From Sphingomonas horti (lineage in GTDB: Bacteria; Pseudomonadota; Alphaproteobacteria; Sphingomonadales; Sphingomonadaceae), in NCBI RefSeq assembly GCF_009753715.1, contig NZ_WQMS01000001.1, positions 310,001 through 374,000 of the forward strand: a stretch of DNA of 64,000 bases, read 5' to 3'. The position numbers and the translations under genes are program-made. The notes under the pieces are model-generated. The model did no database searches, was not told the DNA's origin, and saw only the letters and a list, made by a program, of their open reading frames with translations. Positions 57,188 to 64,000 of the stretch are shown piece after piece (positions within the stretch are counted from its first letter, which is position 1; each line of letters starts with the position of its first letter).

Positions 57188-59695
57188 TCACGCCTCCAGC
57201 CGCGCGACGGTCAGGAACTCGTCCGGCGACACGCGGATCGCGGCGCCTGTCGGGCAGGCGCGCACGCATGCCGGGCCACCGTCGATGCCGGCGCACATGT
57301 CGCACTTGATCGCTTTCTTGGGCTTCTCGCCTTTGGAATTCTCGACCGACCATTCATGGCTCGGCTCGCCGGGACCGGGGCCGAGGCCGAGGAACAGCCA
57401 GCTGAGCAGCGACGGCTTCTTGGGCGGCACCTTGTCCATGCGGATCACGCCGTAAGGGCAATTGCGCTGGCAATTGCCGCAGCCGATGCAGGTGTCGTCG
57501 ATGAAGACCTCGCCGTCCGCACCGCGATGGATGGCGTTCGGCGGGCAATCGGCCATGCAGTGCGGATGCTCGCAATGCCGGCACGAGGTCGGCACGTGCA
57601 GGTGCGCGTAGGTCTTCCCCGCCTCGCGGTCGAGCCGGCTCAGCCCGTCATGGCTGTCCGCGCACGCCTTTTCGCAATTGTCGCAGCCGACGCACAGATT
57701 CTCGTCGATCAGCAGCACGTCGGTCGCTTCGCCGATGCCTTCGTCGATCAGGAACTTGGCGGTCTGCGAGTATAGGTCGACCGCGCCGGAGAAGCTGTGC
57801 TTGCGCTCCTCGACGAACGAGTTGACGATCCGACGCGCCTCCATGTCCTGGCGGACGCGCGCTTCCAGCGCCGGCTTTTTGGCCATCAGGCGCGCGAACG
57901 CCTCGCCGGGCAGGCGGATCACGTCGGCCTTGATCGCGGCCTTCACGGTCGCGGTGCGCAGGCCGCCGTCGATCAGCGCCATCTCGCCGACGAACGAGCC
58001 GGCGGGCACGTAGCTCAGGAACACCGGCTTTCCGCCGACCGCCTTCTCGACGATCATCGAGCCGGAGCGGATCACGAACACGTCGCTGCCCTGCTCGCCT
58101 TCGCTGATCACAGCCTCGCCGGCACGCACCGTCCGCACCTCGGCCCCGGCGACCACTTCGGCCACGTCTTCCTTGGTCAGCCCGGCCTTGAACAGCTGCA
58201 GCAGCTGCCGCTCGATCGAGATGCGGGTGATTTCCTTCTGCGCCGACGGCACCTGGCGCTGGAGCCGCAGCGCCGCGAGCCGCGAAATCTCGACGATGAT
58301 GCTGCGCTCCGCCGCGCGGATCGTAGCGCCGCGGGTGCGGCCGGAGATCAGGCCGACCTCGCCGAATATCTCGCCCGTCCCGATCGGCACGGTGATCGAC
58401 GGATCCTGCGGATTGACCTCGACCAGCACCGATCCTTCCGCGATCGCGAACAGCGAATCCTCGCGGGCGCCGCGGACGAAGATCACCTCGCCCGGCTGGT
58501 ACACGCGCACGTCGGAATCGAGCATGAACTCCCGCATCTGCAGCGGCGACAGGCCCTGCAGGATGCCGATATTGGTGCGCAGCACCTCCAGCCATTCGGA
58601 GACCTCGCGCCCTTTCGGCAGAGCGGCGAATTTCTTTTCGAGGATCGGCTCGTCGGCGGGCTTCAGCTGGGTATTGCCGTTGATGAACTCGACGACGTCA
58701 TAGCCCTGGTTCATGCAATGCTTGATCAGCGGATAGCCCGCGAGCGCGCCGATCACGAAAATGCCGGGCACGGTCGTTTCGAAAGTGGGCGACAGGATCG
58801 GGTAGGCCAGCCGGTCGCTGCTGGTGAACTGAACCCCGGTGCCGGCCTTCACGCCGCGCATCGTCCTGCCGGGATTGCGCGGGTCGTCCTTTTCCTCGAA
58901 CTCGGCGCAGCACGCCTCGACGAATGCGCGCGGCGGGGCGGACCCCATGCGCGCAATCACGCGGTCGCAGCGAATCCTGAGCTCGCCGTCGCGCGTGTCG
59001 AACGTGATCCAGCCCTTCTCGACCTTCGCCGGCGTCGTCTCGGTCAGCACCTGCATCCGGCCGGCATCGCGCGCGCCGAGCAGCGCCGCGACGTTCGGCC
59101 CCTTGGCCGTCGAGAATTCCGCCGAGCGGTTGCAGAGCGTCACGCTGTTGCCTTGCGCCGCCTCGGCGGCCAAGCCGAGCGCGTTCTCGATGCCCGCGTC
59201 GCCGCCGCCGACGACGGTGATGTGCTCGTCATTATACTCGGCAGGGTCGTCCAGCGTGTACTGGACCACTGCGCCGTCCTCGATCGGGCAGCGCATCAGG
59301 TTCGGATTGCCCTGGGTCCCGATCGCGAGGATCACCGTCTCGGCCTTCACTTCGCGCCCGTCGGTCAGCGCCAGCGTGAAATCGCCGGCCTGCCCGGTGA
59401 TCGCCTTCACCTCGGCATGGTACATGACGTTGACGCCGTGCTTCGCCGTCTGCTCGTCCCAGGTGCCGAGCACGGCCTCGCGCTTGCCGGCATCGAAATC
59501 GAGCGGCGAGCGCAGGGCAAGCTGCACCGGCGTCGCCATGACGTGCTTGCCCTTCTGGTATTTGTAGATGGTGTCGGAGAGGTGGTCCGTCTTCTCCAGC
59601 AGCACATGGCTGAGCCCGAGCTCGGCTGCCCGGCCGGCAGCGCTCAGTCCCGCAGGTCCCGAGCCGACGATTGCGATGCGAAAAGCGTCCGACAC
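57188..59695 (-). CDS. FAD/NAD(P)H oxidoreductase - double cyclic-nucleotide-binding - ferredoxin fusion
   Basis: 835 residues from GTG 59695. Residues about 1-330 are a two-dinucleotide-binding flavoprotein of the thioredoxin-reductase/YpdA type (FRIAIVGSGPAGLSAAG; later VVGGGDAGIENALG), without a CxxC redox motif. Two CNMP-binding domains follow (YQPGEVIFVRGAREDSLFAI...FGEVGLISGRTRG, then VRAGEAVISEGEQGSDVFVI...VGEMALIDGGLRTA, about 370-620). The end (about 660-830) holds sixteen cysteines for four [4Fe-4S] clusters: CVGCDNCEKAC, CRHCEHPHCMADC, CIGCGNCQRNC and CDMC...CVRAC. Probably a cytosolic NAD(P)H-oxidising module gated by cAMP-like ligands. Confidence 0.92.
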   Translation of the reverse strand: MSDAFRIAIVGSGPAGLSAAGRAAELGLSHVLLEKTDHLSDTIYKYQKGKHVMATPVQLALRSPLDFDAGKREAVLGTWDEQTAKHGVNVMYHAEVKAITGQAGDFTLALTDGREVKAETVILAIGTQGNPNLMRCPIEDGAVVQYTLDDPAEYNDEHITVVGGGDAGIENALGLAAEAAQGNSVTLCNRSAEFSTAKGPNVAALLGARDAGRMQVLTETTPAKVEKGWITFDTRDGELRIRCDRVIARMGSAPPRAFVEACCAEFEEKDDPRNPGRTMRGVKAGTGVQFTSSDRLAYPILSPTFETTVPGIFVIGALAGYPLIKHCMNQGYDVVEFINGNTQLKPADEPILEKKFAALPKGREVSEWLEVLRTNIGILQGLSPLQMREFMLDSDVRVYQPGEVIFVRGAREDSLFAIAEGSVLVEVNPQDPSITVPIGTGEIFGEVGLISGRTRGATIRAAERSIIVEISRLAALRLQRQVPSAQKEITRISIERQLLQLFKAGLTKEDVAEVVAGAEVRTVRAGEAVISEGEQGSDVFVIRSGSMIVEKAVGGKPVFLSYVPAGSFVGEMALIDGGLRTATVKAAIKADVIRLPGEAFARLMAKKPALEARVRQDMEARRIVNSFVEERKHSFSGAVDLYSQTAKFLIDEGIGEATDVLLIDENLCVGCDNCEKACADSHDGLSRLDREAGKTYAHLHVPTSCRHCEHPHCMADCPPNAIHRGADGEVFIDDTCIGCGNCQRNCPYGVIRMDKVPPKKPSLLSWLFLGLGPGPGEPSHEWSVENSKGEKPKKAIKCDMCAGIDGGPACVRACPTGAAIRVSPDEFLTVARLEA

Positions 59696-59834
59696 GCCCT
59701 TAGCCCCCTATTCACACGCTGACACGCCCGCCCGGCTGTTGCCGATCGCGAGCAAAGGTGCGGCCCCGCTCCCTTCTTACCAAAGTCCGTTCGCTTCGCT
59801 AGTGACTGGGGCCACAAAAAACGACGGAACGGCA

Positions 59835-60770
59835 ATGACCGAGAAGACTGTGCCAGCCTCCCGCCTCGCCCTGTTCGCGGCCGCGGCAATCGCGATCGTT
59901 GCCGTGGGCGTCGCGGTCTCCCGCAACAGGTCGCCCGCGCCGGCCGCGCCCGTCGCCACCGCCTCTGCGACGCCGCAGCCCGACGTCGATACGATGATCT
60001 CGTCGCTCGAGGCGAAGCTGAAGGCCGACCCGAACAATCCGGAAGGGTGGCGGATGCTCGGCTGGTCCTTCTTCGAGACCGGCAAATTCGCCGAAGCCGC
60101 GATGGCCTATCAGAAGGCGGCGCAGCTGGCGCCGAAGAATGCCGAATATTGGTCGTCGCTGGGCGAGGCGCTGGTGCTGGCGGGCTCCGGCGAGAAGATC
60201 CCGGCCGATGCGTCCGCCGCGTTCAGGAAGGCGCTGGCGATCGACCCGAAGGACCCGCGCGCACGCTATTTCACCGGGGTCGAGCAGGACATGGCCGGCA
60301 GGCACGGCGAGGCGATCGACACCTGGTTCGCGCTGCTGAAGGACTCGCCCGCCGATGCGCCATGGCAGGCCGATGTGCGCAAGACGATCGAGCAGGTGGC
60401 GGGCAAGGAGAAGATCGACGTCAAGGCACGGCTGGCGGCACTGAAGCCGCTTGCGCCGGCCGCACCCGCCGGCCCCGCCGCCGCGCTGAACGGCATTCCG
60501 GGACCGACACGCGAACAGATGGCGGCGGCGTCGCAGCTTCCATCCGGCCAGCAGGAAGCGATGGTGCGCGGCATGGTCGACGGGCTCGCCGCCAAACTGC
60601 AGGCCGATCCGAAGCAGCCCGACCGCTGGATGATGCTGATCCGCAGCCGGATGATGCTGGGCCAGGGCCGCGAGGCGGCGCAGGCGCTGCAGCAGGCGAT
60701 CGCCGCCAATCCTGGCTCGCGCGACGACCTGATCCAGGCGGCGCGGACGCTGGGCGTGCCCGGCGCCTGA
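59835..60770 (+). CDS. TPR protein resembling the cytochrome c maturation factor CcmI/CycH
   Basis: 311 residues. One N-terminal membrane helix (LALFAAAAIAIVAVGVAV), a periplasmic TPR block (DPNNPEGWRMLGWSFFETGK, AAQLAPKNAEYWSSLGEALV, ALAIDPKDPRARYFTGV), a Pro/Ala linker and a C-terminal TPR-like part (LQADPKQPDRWMMLIRSRMM). CcmI/CycH presents apocytochrome c to the haem lyase. It is divergent from the CNMP-ferredoxin gene, 139 bases apart. With a ten-haem cytochrome next door the context supports a role in haem attachment, but CcmEFGH are not here. Confidence 0.75.
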   Translation: MTEKTVPASRLALFAAAAIAIVAVGVAVSRNRSPAPAAPVATASATPQPDVDTMISSLEAKLKADPNNPEGWRMLGWSFFETGKFAEAAMAYQKAAQLAPKNAEYWSSLGEALVLAGSGEKIPADASAAFRKALAIDPKDPRARYFTGVEQDMAGRHGEAIDTWFALLKDSPADAPWQADVRKTIEQVAGKEKIDVKARLAALKPLAPAAPAGPAAALNGIPGPTREQMAAASQLPSGQQEAMVRGMVDGLAAKLQADPKQPDRWMMLIRSRMMLGQGREAAQALQQAIAANPGSRDDLIQAARTLGVPGA

Positions 60771-60777
60771 AAGAGAA

Positions 60778-60809
60778 GGGCCTCGCTCCTGGGGTGGGGA
60801 GCGAGGCCC
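60778..60809. terminator. Strong hairpin after the CcmI-like gene
   Basis: A perfect 12-bp stem: GGGCCTCGCTCC, loop TGGGGTGG, then GGAGCGAGGCCC. It begins seven bases after the stop at 60770, between convergent genes. No T-run follows, but the stability favours termination. Confidence 0.65.
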
Positions 60810-60970
60810 GGGACTGGGTCGTCCTGGAGACAGGGAGGGGTTGCCCTGCCTTGGTGCAACAACGGGGAAGGGGTGATCCGCGTTGTCGAGGTCAGTTTAT
60901 CGCGGCCAAAGGTCGCAAAGCTATGTCGGGCGTCACAGGAAAGTGTCGCAAATTGTCGCACTGACGGACT

Positions 60971-61666
60971 TCAGCTGAGTCGATACTCAGTCCAGCCCTT
61001 TGCCCGCAGCACGCAGGCGGGGCAGGCGCCGCAGCCATAGCCCCAATCGTGCAGCGTGCCGCGTTCGCCCAGATAGCAGCTATGGCTCTCGGTGCGGATC
61101 AGCTCGACCAGCGGCTCGCCGCGGAGTTCGGCCGTCAGCGCCCAGATCGCGGCCTTGTCGCACCACATCAGCGGCGTGTGGACGACGATCCTTCGGTCCA
61201 GGCCCAGGCCGAGCGCGACCTGCAAGGCCTTCAGCGCGTCATCGCGGCAGTCCGGATAGCCTGAATAGTCGGTCTCGCACATGCCGCCGACCAGGTGCCG
61301 GATCTGGCGCCGGTATCCGATCGCGGCCGCCAGGTTGAAGAAGATCAGGTTTCGCCCGGGCACGAACGTGCTCGGCAGCCCGTCCGCATCGAACGCGATC
61401 TCCGCCTCGCGCGTCAGCGCCGTGTCGCTGATCCGGCCGAGCAGCGACAGGTCGAGCATGTGATCCTCGCCGAGCTTGCCCGGCCAGAGCCGGCTCATGC
61501 CGTCCCGCAGCGCGGCCCGGCAGTCGAGCTCGACCCGGTGGCGCTGGCCGTAGTCGAAGCCGATCGTCTCGACGCGCGCGAACCGGTCGAGCGCCCAGGC
61601 GAGGCAAGTCGCGGAATCCTGGCCGCCCGAGAAAAGCACCAGCGCGGATTCGGATTGCAGAGACAT
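60971..61666 (-). CDS. queC: 7-cyano-7-deazaguanine synthase
   Basis: 231 residues. Converts 7-carboxy-7-deazaguanine to preQ0, for queuosine in tRNA. ATP-PPi-loop [14 protein letters not shown] near residue 13; [16 protein letters not shown]; zinc-binding cysteines in [10 protein letters not shown] and CGACPAC near the C-terminus (about 212-218). [17 protein letters not shown] and [15 protein letters not shown] are complete family blocks. The other queuosine genes are absent. Confidence 0.95.
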   Translation of the reverse strand: MSLQSESALVLFSGGQDSATCLAWALDRFARVETIGFDYGQRHRVELDCRAALRDGMSRLWPGKLGEDHMLDLSLLGRISDTALTREAEIAFDADGLPSTFVPGRNLIFFNLAAAIGYRRQIRHLVGGMCETDYSGYPDCRDDALKALQVALGLGLDRRIVVHTPLMWCDKAAIWALTAELRGEPLVELIRTESHSCYLGERGTLHDWGYGCGACPACVLRAKGWTEYRLS

Positions 61667-61677
61667 AGGCTTTAACC

Positions 61678-61760
61678 GTCACCCCGGCCTTGAGCCGGAG
61701 CCTACCTTTCTCGTCGCGCTGGTGAAGAGAAGTTGGGTCCCGGGTCAAGCCCGGGATGGC
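61678..61760. repeat. Inverted-repeat element between queC and the symporter
   Basis: It begins GTCACCCCGGCCTTGAGCCG and ends GTCAAGCCCGGGATGGC. The two arms are related to the element at 18451 with substitutions. It lies in the 98-base gap between two genes on the minus strand. Confidence 0.65.
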
Positions 61761-61764
61761 CAGT

Positions 61765-63042
61765 TCACTCGGCCGGAACCAGGGCAGGATCGAACTCCTC
61801 CCCCGCCACCAGTCCCTCGCGGTGCGCCACAATATACGTCACCACCGCCTGCCCGGCGACGTTGACCGCGGTGCGCCCCATGTCGAGGATCGGATCGATC
61901 GCGAGCAGCAGGCCCGCGCCTTCGAGCGGCAGGCCGAGCGTCGACAGCGCCAGCGTCAGCATCACCAGCGCGCCGGTCAGCCCCGCCGTCGCCGCCGATC
62001 CGACCACCGAGACCAGCACCAGCGTCGCATAGTCGGTCAGGCCCAGGGGCAGCCCATAAAATTGCGCGACGAAGATGGCGGCGATGGCGGGATAGATCGC
62101 CGCGCACCCGTCCATCTTGGTCGTCGCCGCGACCGGCACGGCAAAGCTTGCATAGCTGCGGTCGACGCCCAGCCGCTCGGCCACCGCCTCGGTCGCCGGC
62201 AGCGTGCCGATCGAGGAGCGCGTGACGAAGCCGAGCTGGATCGCGGGCAAGGCGGCGCGGAAGAATCGCGCCGGGCTGAGGCCGTGCATCGCCAGCAGCG
62301 CCGGATAGACGCCGAGCAGCACGATCGCGAGACCCAGATACACCGCGCCCGCGAACCAGCCGAGCCGCGCCAGCGAGTCCCAGCCATAGGTCGCGACGGC
62401 ATGGCCGAACAGGCCGAACGCGCCGATCGGACTCAGCGCGATCAGCCAGGCGAGCAGCTTGCGCACCACGGCCAGCAGCGAACGCGAGAAGGCAAGGAAC
62501 GGCTCGCCCGCCTCGCCGACCTTCAGCGCCGCCACGCCGGCCAGCACCGAGACGACGACGATCTGGAGCACGTTGAAGCCCAGCGTCGTGCTCGCCGTGC
62601 CGTCGGCCAGCCTGGTCGAGGCGCTGAGGCCCAGCGCATTTGCGGGGATCAGGCCCTTCAGGAAATCGAGCCAGGTGCCGACCGTCCGCGGCGCCGCAGC
62701 CGCAGCGGCATCGACGCCGGCGCCGACCCCGGGCTGGATGGCGAGCGCCAGCGCGATCCCGATCGACACCGTGATCAGCGCGGTGATGCCGAACCACAGC
62801 AAGGTCTGCGTCACCAGCCGGCTCGCGTTCGACAGCGCCCGCAGGTTGGAGATGCTGGAGACGATCGACGCAAAGACGAGGGGCGGCACCAGCACCTTCA
62901 GCAATTGCACGAAGCCGGATCCGATCAGCTCGAGCGTCGTCGCCAGTGCAGCGGCGCCGGGTAAGGCGCGCACGGCAAGTCCGGCCGCGAGGCCGAGCAG
63001 CATGGCGAGGGCGATCTGGGTTCCGAAAGATGGGCGCACCAT
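61765..63042 (-). CDS. Dicarboxylate/amino acid:cation symporter (DAACS family)
   Basis: 425 residues from ATG 63042; a TTG at 63078 would add 12 residues. Multispanning with family blocks LIGSGFVQLLKVLVPPLVFA, SRSLLAVVRKLLAWLIALSPIGAFGLF, LGFVTRSSIGTLPATEAVAE (the SS-x-x-TLP re-entrant loop), VAATTKMDGCAAIYPAIAAI and AIDPILDMGRTAVNVAGQAV. Transport is Na+ or H+-driven, of glutamate, aspartate or C4-dicarboxylates. Substrate specificity is not fixed by these motifs. Confidence 0.93.
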   Translation of the reverse strand: MVRPSFGTQIALAMLLGLAAGLAVRALPGAAALATTLELIGSGFVQLLKVLVPPLVFASIVSSISNLRALSNASRLVTQTLLWFGITALITVSIGIALALAIQPGVGAGVDAAAAAAPRTVGTWLDFLKGLIPANALGLSASTRLADGTASTTLGFNVLQIVVVSVLAGVAALKVGEAGEPFLAFSRSLLAVVRKLLAWLIALSPIGAFGLFGHAVATYGWDSLARLGWFAGAVYLGLAIVLLGVYPALLAMHGLSPARFFRAALPAIQLGFVTRSSIGTLPATEAVAERLGVDRSYASFAVPVAATTKMDGCAAIYPAIAAIFVAQFYGLPLGLTDYATLVLVSVVGSAATAGLTGALVMLTLALSTLGLPLEGAGLLLAIDPILDMGRTAVNVAGQAVVTYIVAHREGLVAGEEFDPALVPAE

Positions 63043-63078
63043 GGCCGTCCAGATGGCGGCCGATCCGCTCGGCTCCAA

Positions 63079-63669
63079 TCAAGCTTTTCTGTTGCGGGCT
63101 AAGGTCCTGCTGACATGCGCGCCGAGCAGCGCGAACGCTGCGCCTTCCATCCAGCCCGCCAGCACGTCGGTCGGCCAGTGGACGCCGAGCACCACGCGCG
63201 AGAGACCGATCAGCAGCGCGAGCGGGACGCCCAGCCAGCCGATCCGCGTGTGCACCAGCAGCGCCAGCAGCAGGTACAGGCACGCATTCTGCGCCGAATG
63301 GCCGCTTGGAAAGCTCAGGTCCGTCACCGGATCGAGGTGCTGGTACAGGTCGGGGCGGACGCGGGCGAACAGCAGCTTCAGCACCGGATTGGTCGCCATC
63401 TGCACGGCGACCGTGAGCACCAGGACCAGCGCGTCCCGCCCTCGCCGCCTCAGCGCCATCATGCCCGCAGCGACCAGCGCGATGACGGCCACGATCTCGC
63501 CGCGTCCAAGGTGCGACAGCACCAGCCAGAAGCGGCTCCATGTCCGCCCGGAGGCGGCGACATGCGACAACCAGGGATCGAGCGCCGGCGCGCCGCCGAT
63601 CTCCAGCCCGATGCCGAGCGCCAGAACCGCGGCAAAAAGAGCCAGCGCGGCGCGGAGCTCGCGCGTCAC
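63079..63669 (-). CDS. PAP2-family phosphatase
   Basis: 196 residues from GTG 63669. Integral membrane phosphatase with the three PAP2 signatures: KLLFARVRPDLY (K-x6-RP), SFPSGHSAQN and SRVVLGVHWPTDVLAGW (SR-x5-H). Six hydrophobic segments. Such enzymes dephosphorylate lipid phosphates such as undecaprenyl pyrophosphate. The start overlaps the amidohydrolase stop by four bases (GTGA). Confidence 0.92.
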   Translation of the reverse strand: MTRELRAALALFAAVLALGIGLEIGGAPALDPWLSHVAASGRTWSRFWLVLSHLGRGEIVAVIALVAAGMMALRRRGRDALVLVLTVAVQMATNPVLKLLFARVRPDLYQHLDPVTDLSFPSGHSAQNACLYLLLALLVHTRIGWLGVPLALLIGLSRVVLGVHWPTDVLAGWMEGAAFALLGAHVSRTLARNRKA

Positions 63670-64000
63670 TGGCCGGACTTCACCACCTCGCCGCCCTTGA
63701 TCACCACCGCGACGTGCTCGAGCGTGCGGACGTCCTGCGTCGGATCGCCATCGACGGCGATGATATCGCCATAGCGGCCGACCGCGATCGCGCCGACATC
63801 CTCGGTCCGCCCGAGCGCTTCGGCCGCGCTCCTGGTCGCCGACTGGATCGCCTGCATCGGCGTCATCCCCCATTCGACCTGCTTGGCGAACTGGCGCGCG
63901 TTCTGGCCGTGGGGATAGACGCCGGCATCGGTGCCGAAGAGCATCGGCACGCCGGCGCGGAACGCCTTCTGGAAGGTCTGCCGCTGCTTCAGGCCGATCG
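63666..64000 (-). CDS. Amidohydrolase family protein, C-terminal part
   Basis: The gene runs off the right edge; only the last 111 residues are seen. LFGTDAGVYPHGQNARQFAK has the late metal-site Asp of amidohydrolases, and AIQSATRSAAEALGRTEDVG leading to GRYGDIIAVDGDPTQDVRTL is typical of imidazolonepropionase-like/Xaa-Pro dipeptidase amidohydrolases, mostly exported. It overlaps the PAP2 gene start by four bases. Confidence 0.9.
   Translation of the reverse strand, partial: IGLKQRQTFQKAFRAGVPMLFGTDAGVYPHGQNARQFAKQVEWGMTPMQAIQSATRSAAEALGRTEDVGAIAVGRYGDIIAVDGDPTQDVRTLEHVAVVIKGGEVVKSGQ

Overview
The window comes from a high-GC alphaproteobacterium, most likely a sphingomonad (Sphingomonas or a close relative). 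The evidence is a PEPxxWA-type sorting tail, TonB-dependent receptors with aromatic C-termini, a ThiS-ThiG fusion, the order ffs-dnaX-ybaB, a CTTG-N17-CCTATAT heat-shock promoter upstream of dnaK, and dispersed GTCATTCCGGCGAAAGCCGG-type intergenic palindromes. No rRNA, tRNA, insertion sequence, prophage or CRISPR array was seen. Most of the window is dense chromosomal housekeeping sequence with a few accessory insertions.

Layout. 0-6.5 kb: 5' part of a LysR regulator, a TonB receptor, a gamma-glutamyltransferase and a proline-racemase-family enzyme whose C/T active-site pair points to trans-3-hydroxy-L-proline dehydratase. 6.5-16 kb: rimO, a PEP-CTERM protein, small stress-type proteins, an M17 aminopeptidase, a MarR regulator, an NlpC/P60 hydrolase, argC, an EF-hand protein and purB. 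16-24.5 kb: a globin-like protein, a DUF2306 membrane protein, dnaJ and dnaK with a probable sigma-32 promoter, a PCu(A)C copper chaperone, a HELTH-motif protein, tpiA and a PpiD-like chaperone. 24.5-29.7 kb: trpE, trpG, trpD, trpC and moaC. A Phd/PIN toxin-antitoxin module lies on the opposite strand between trpE and trpG, and a REP-like palindrome is read in frame inside trpE. 29.7-33 kb: ybaB, dnaX, SRP RNA and an MFS transporter. 33-42 kb: a FecA-like receptor, a very large BNR-repeat protein with a LolA-like partner, a lipoprotein hydrolase, CsbD, a cupin and thiSG. 42-47 kb: aroQ, accB, accC and a methionine-salvage cluster (mtnC, mtnD, mtnB and a divergent aminotransferase). In this cluster mtnB and mtnD look degraded. 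47-54 kb: a solitary mreB paralogue, DUF2490, an ATP-grasp/LLM-monooxygenase pair, PilZ, VOC, an alpha/beta hydrolase and a phosphodiesterase.

The most unusual system is at 54.1-59.7 kb. It has three genes on one strand: (i) a cytosolic fusion of an FAD/NAD(P)H oxidoreductase, two cyclic-nucleotide-binding domains and a 16-cysteine ferredoxin module; (ii) a His-rich integral membrane protein resembling a b-type cytochrome; (iii) a protein with a cytoplasmic FHA domain, one transmembrane helix and ten CXXCH haem sites. Together they could carry electrons from NAD(P)H across the membrane to a periplasmic decahaem protein, with phosphopeptide and nucleotide sensing built in. A TPR protein resembling CcmI/CycH, a cytochrome c maturation factor, is divergently transcribed next to them. 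The window closes with queC, a dicarboxylate symporter, a PAP2 phosphatase and the 3' part of an amidohydrolase.
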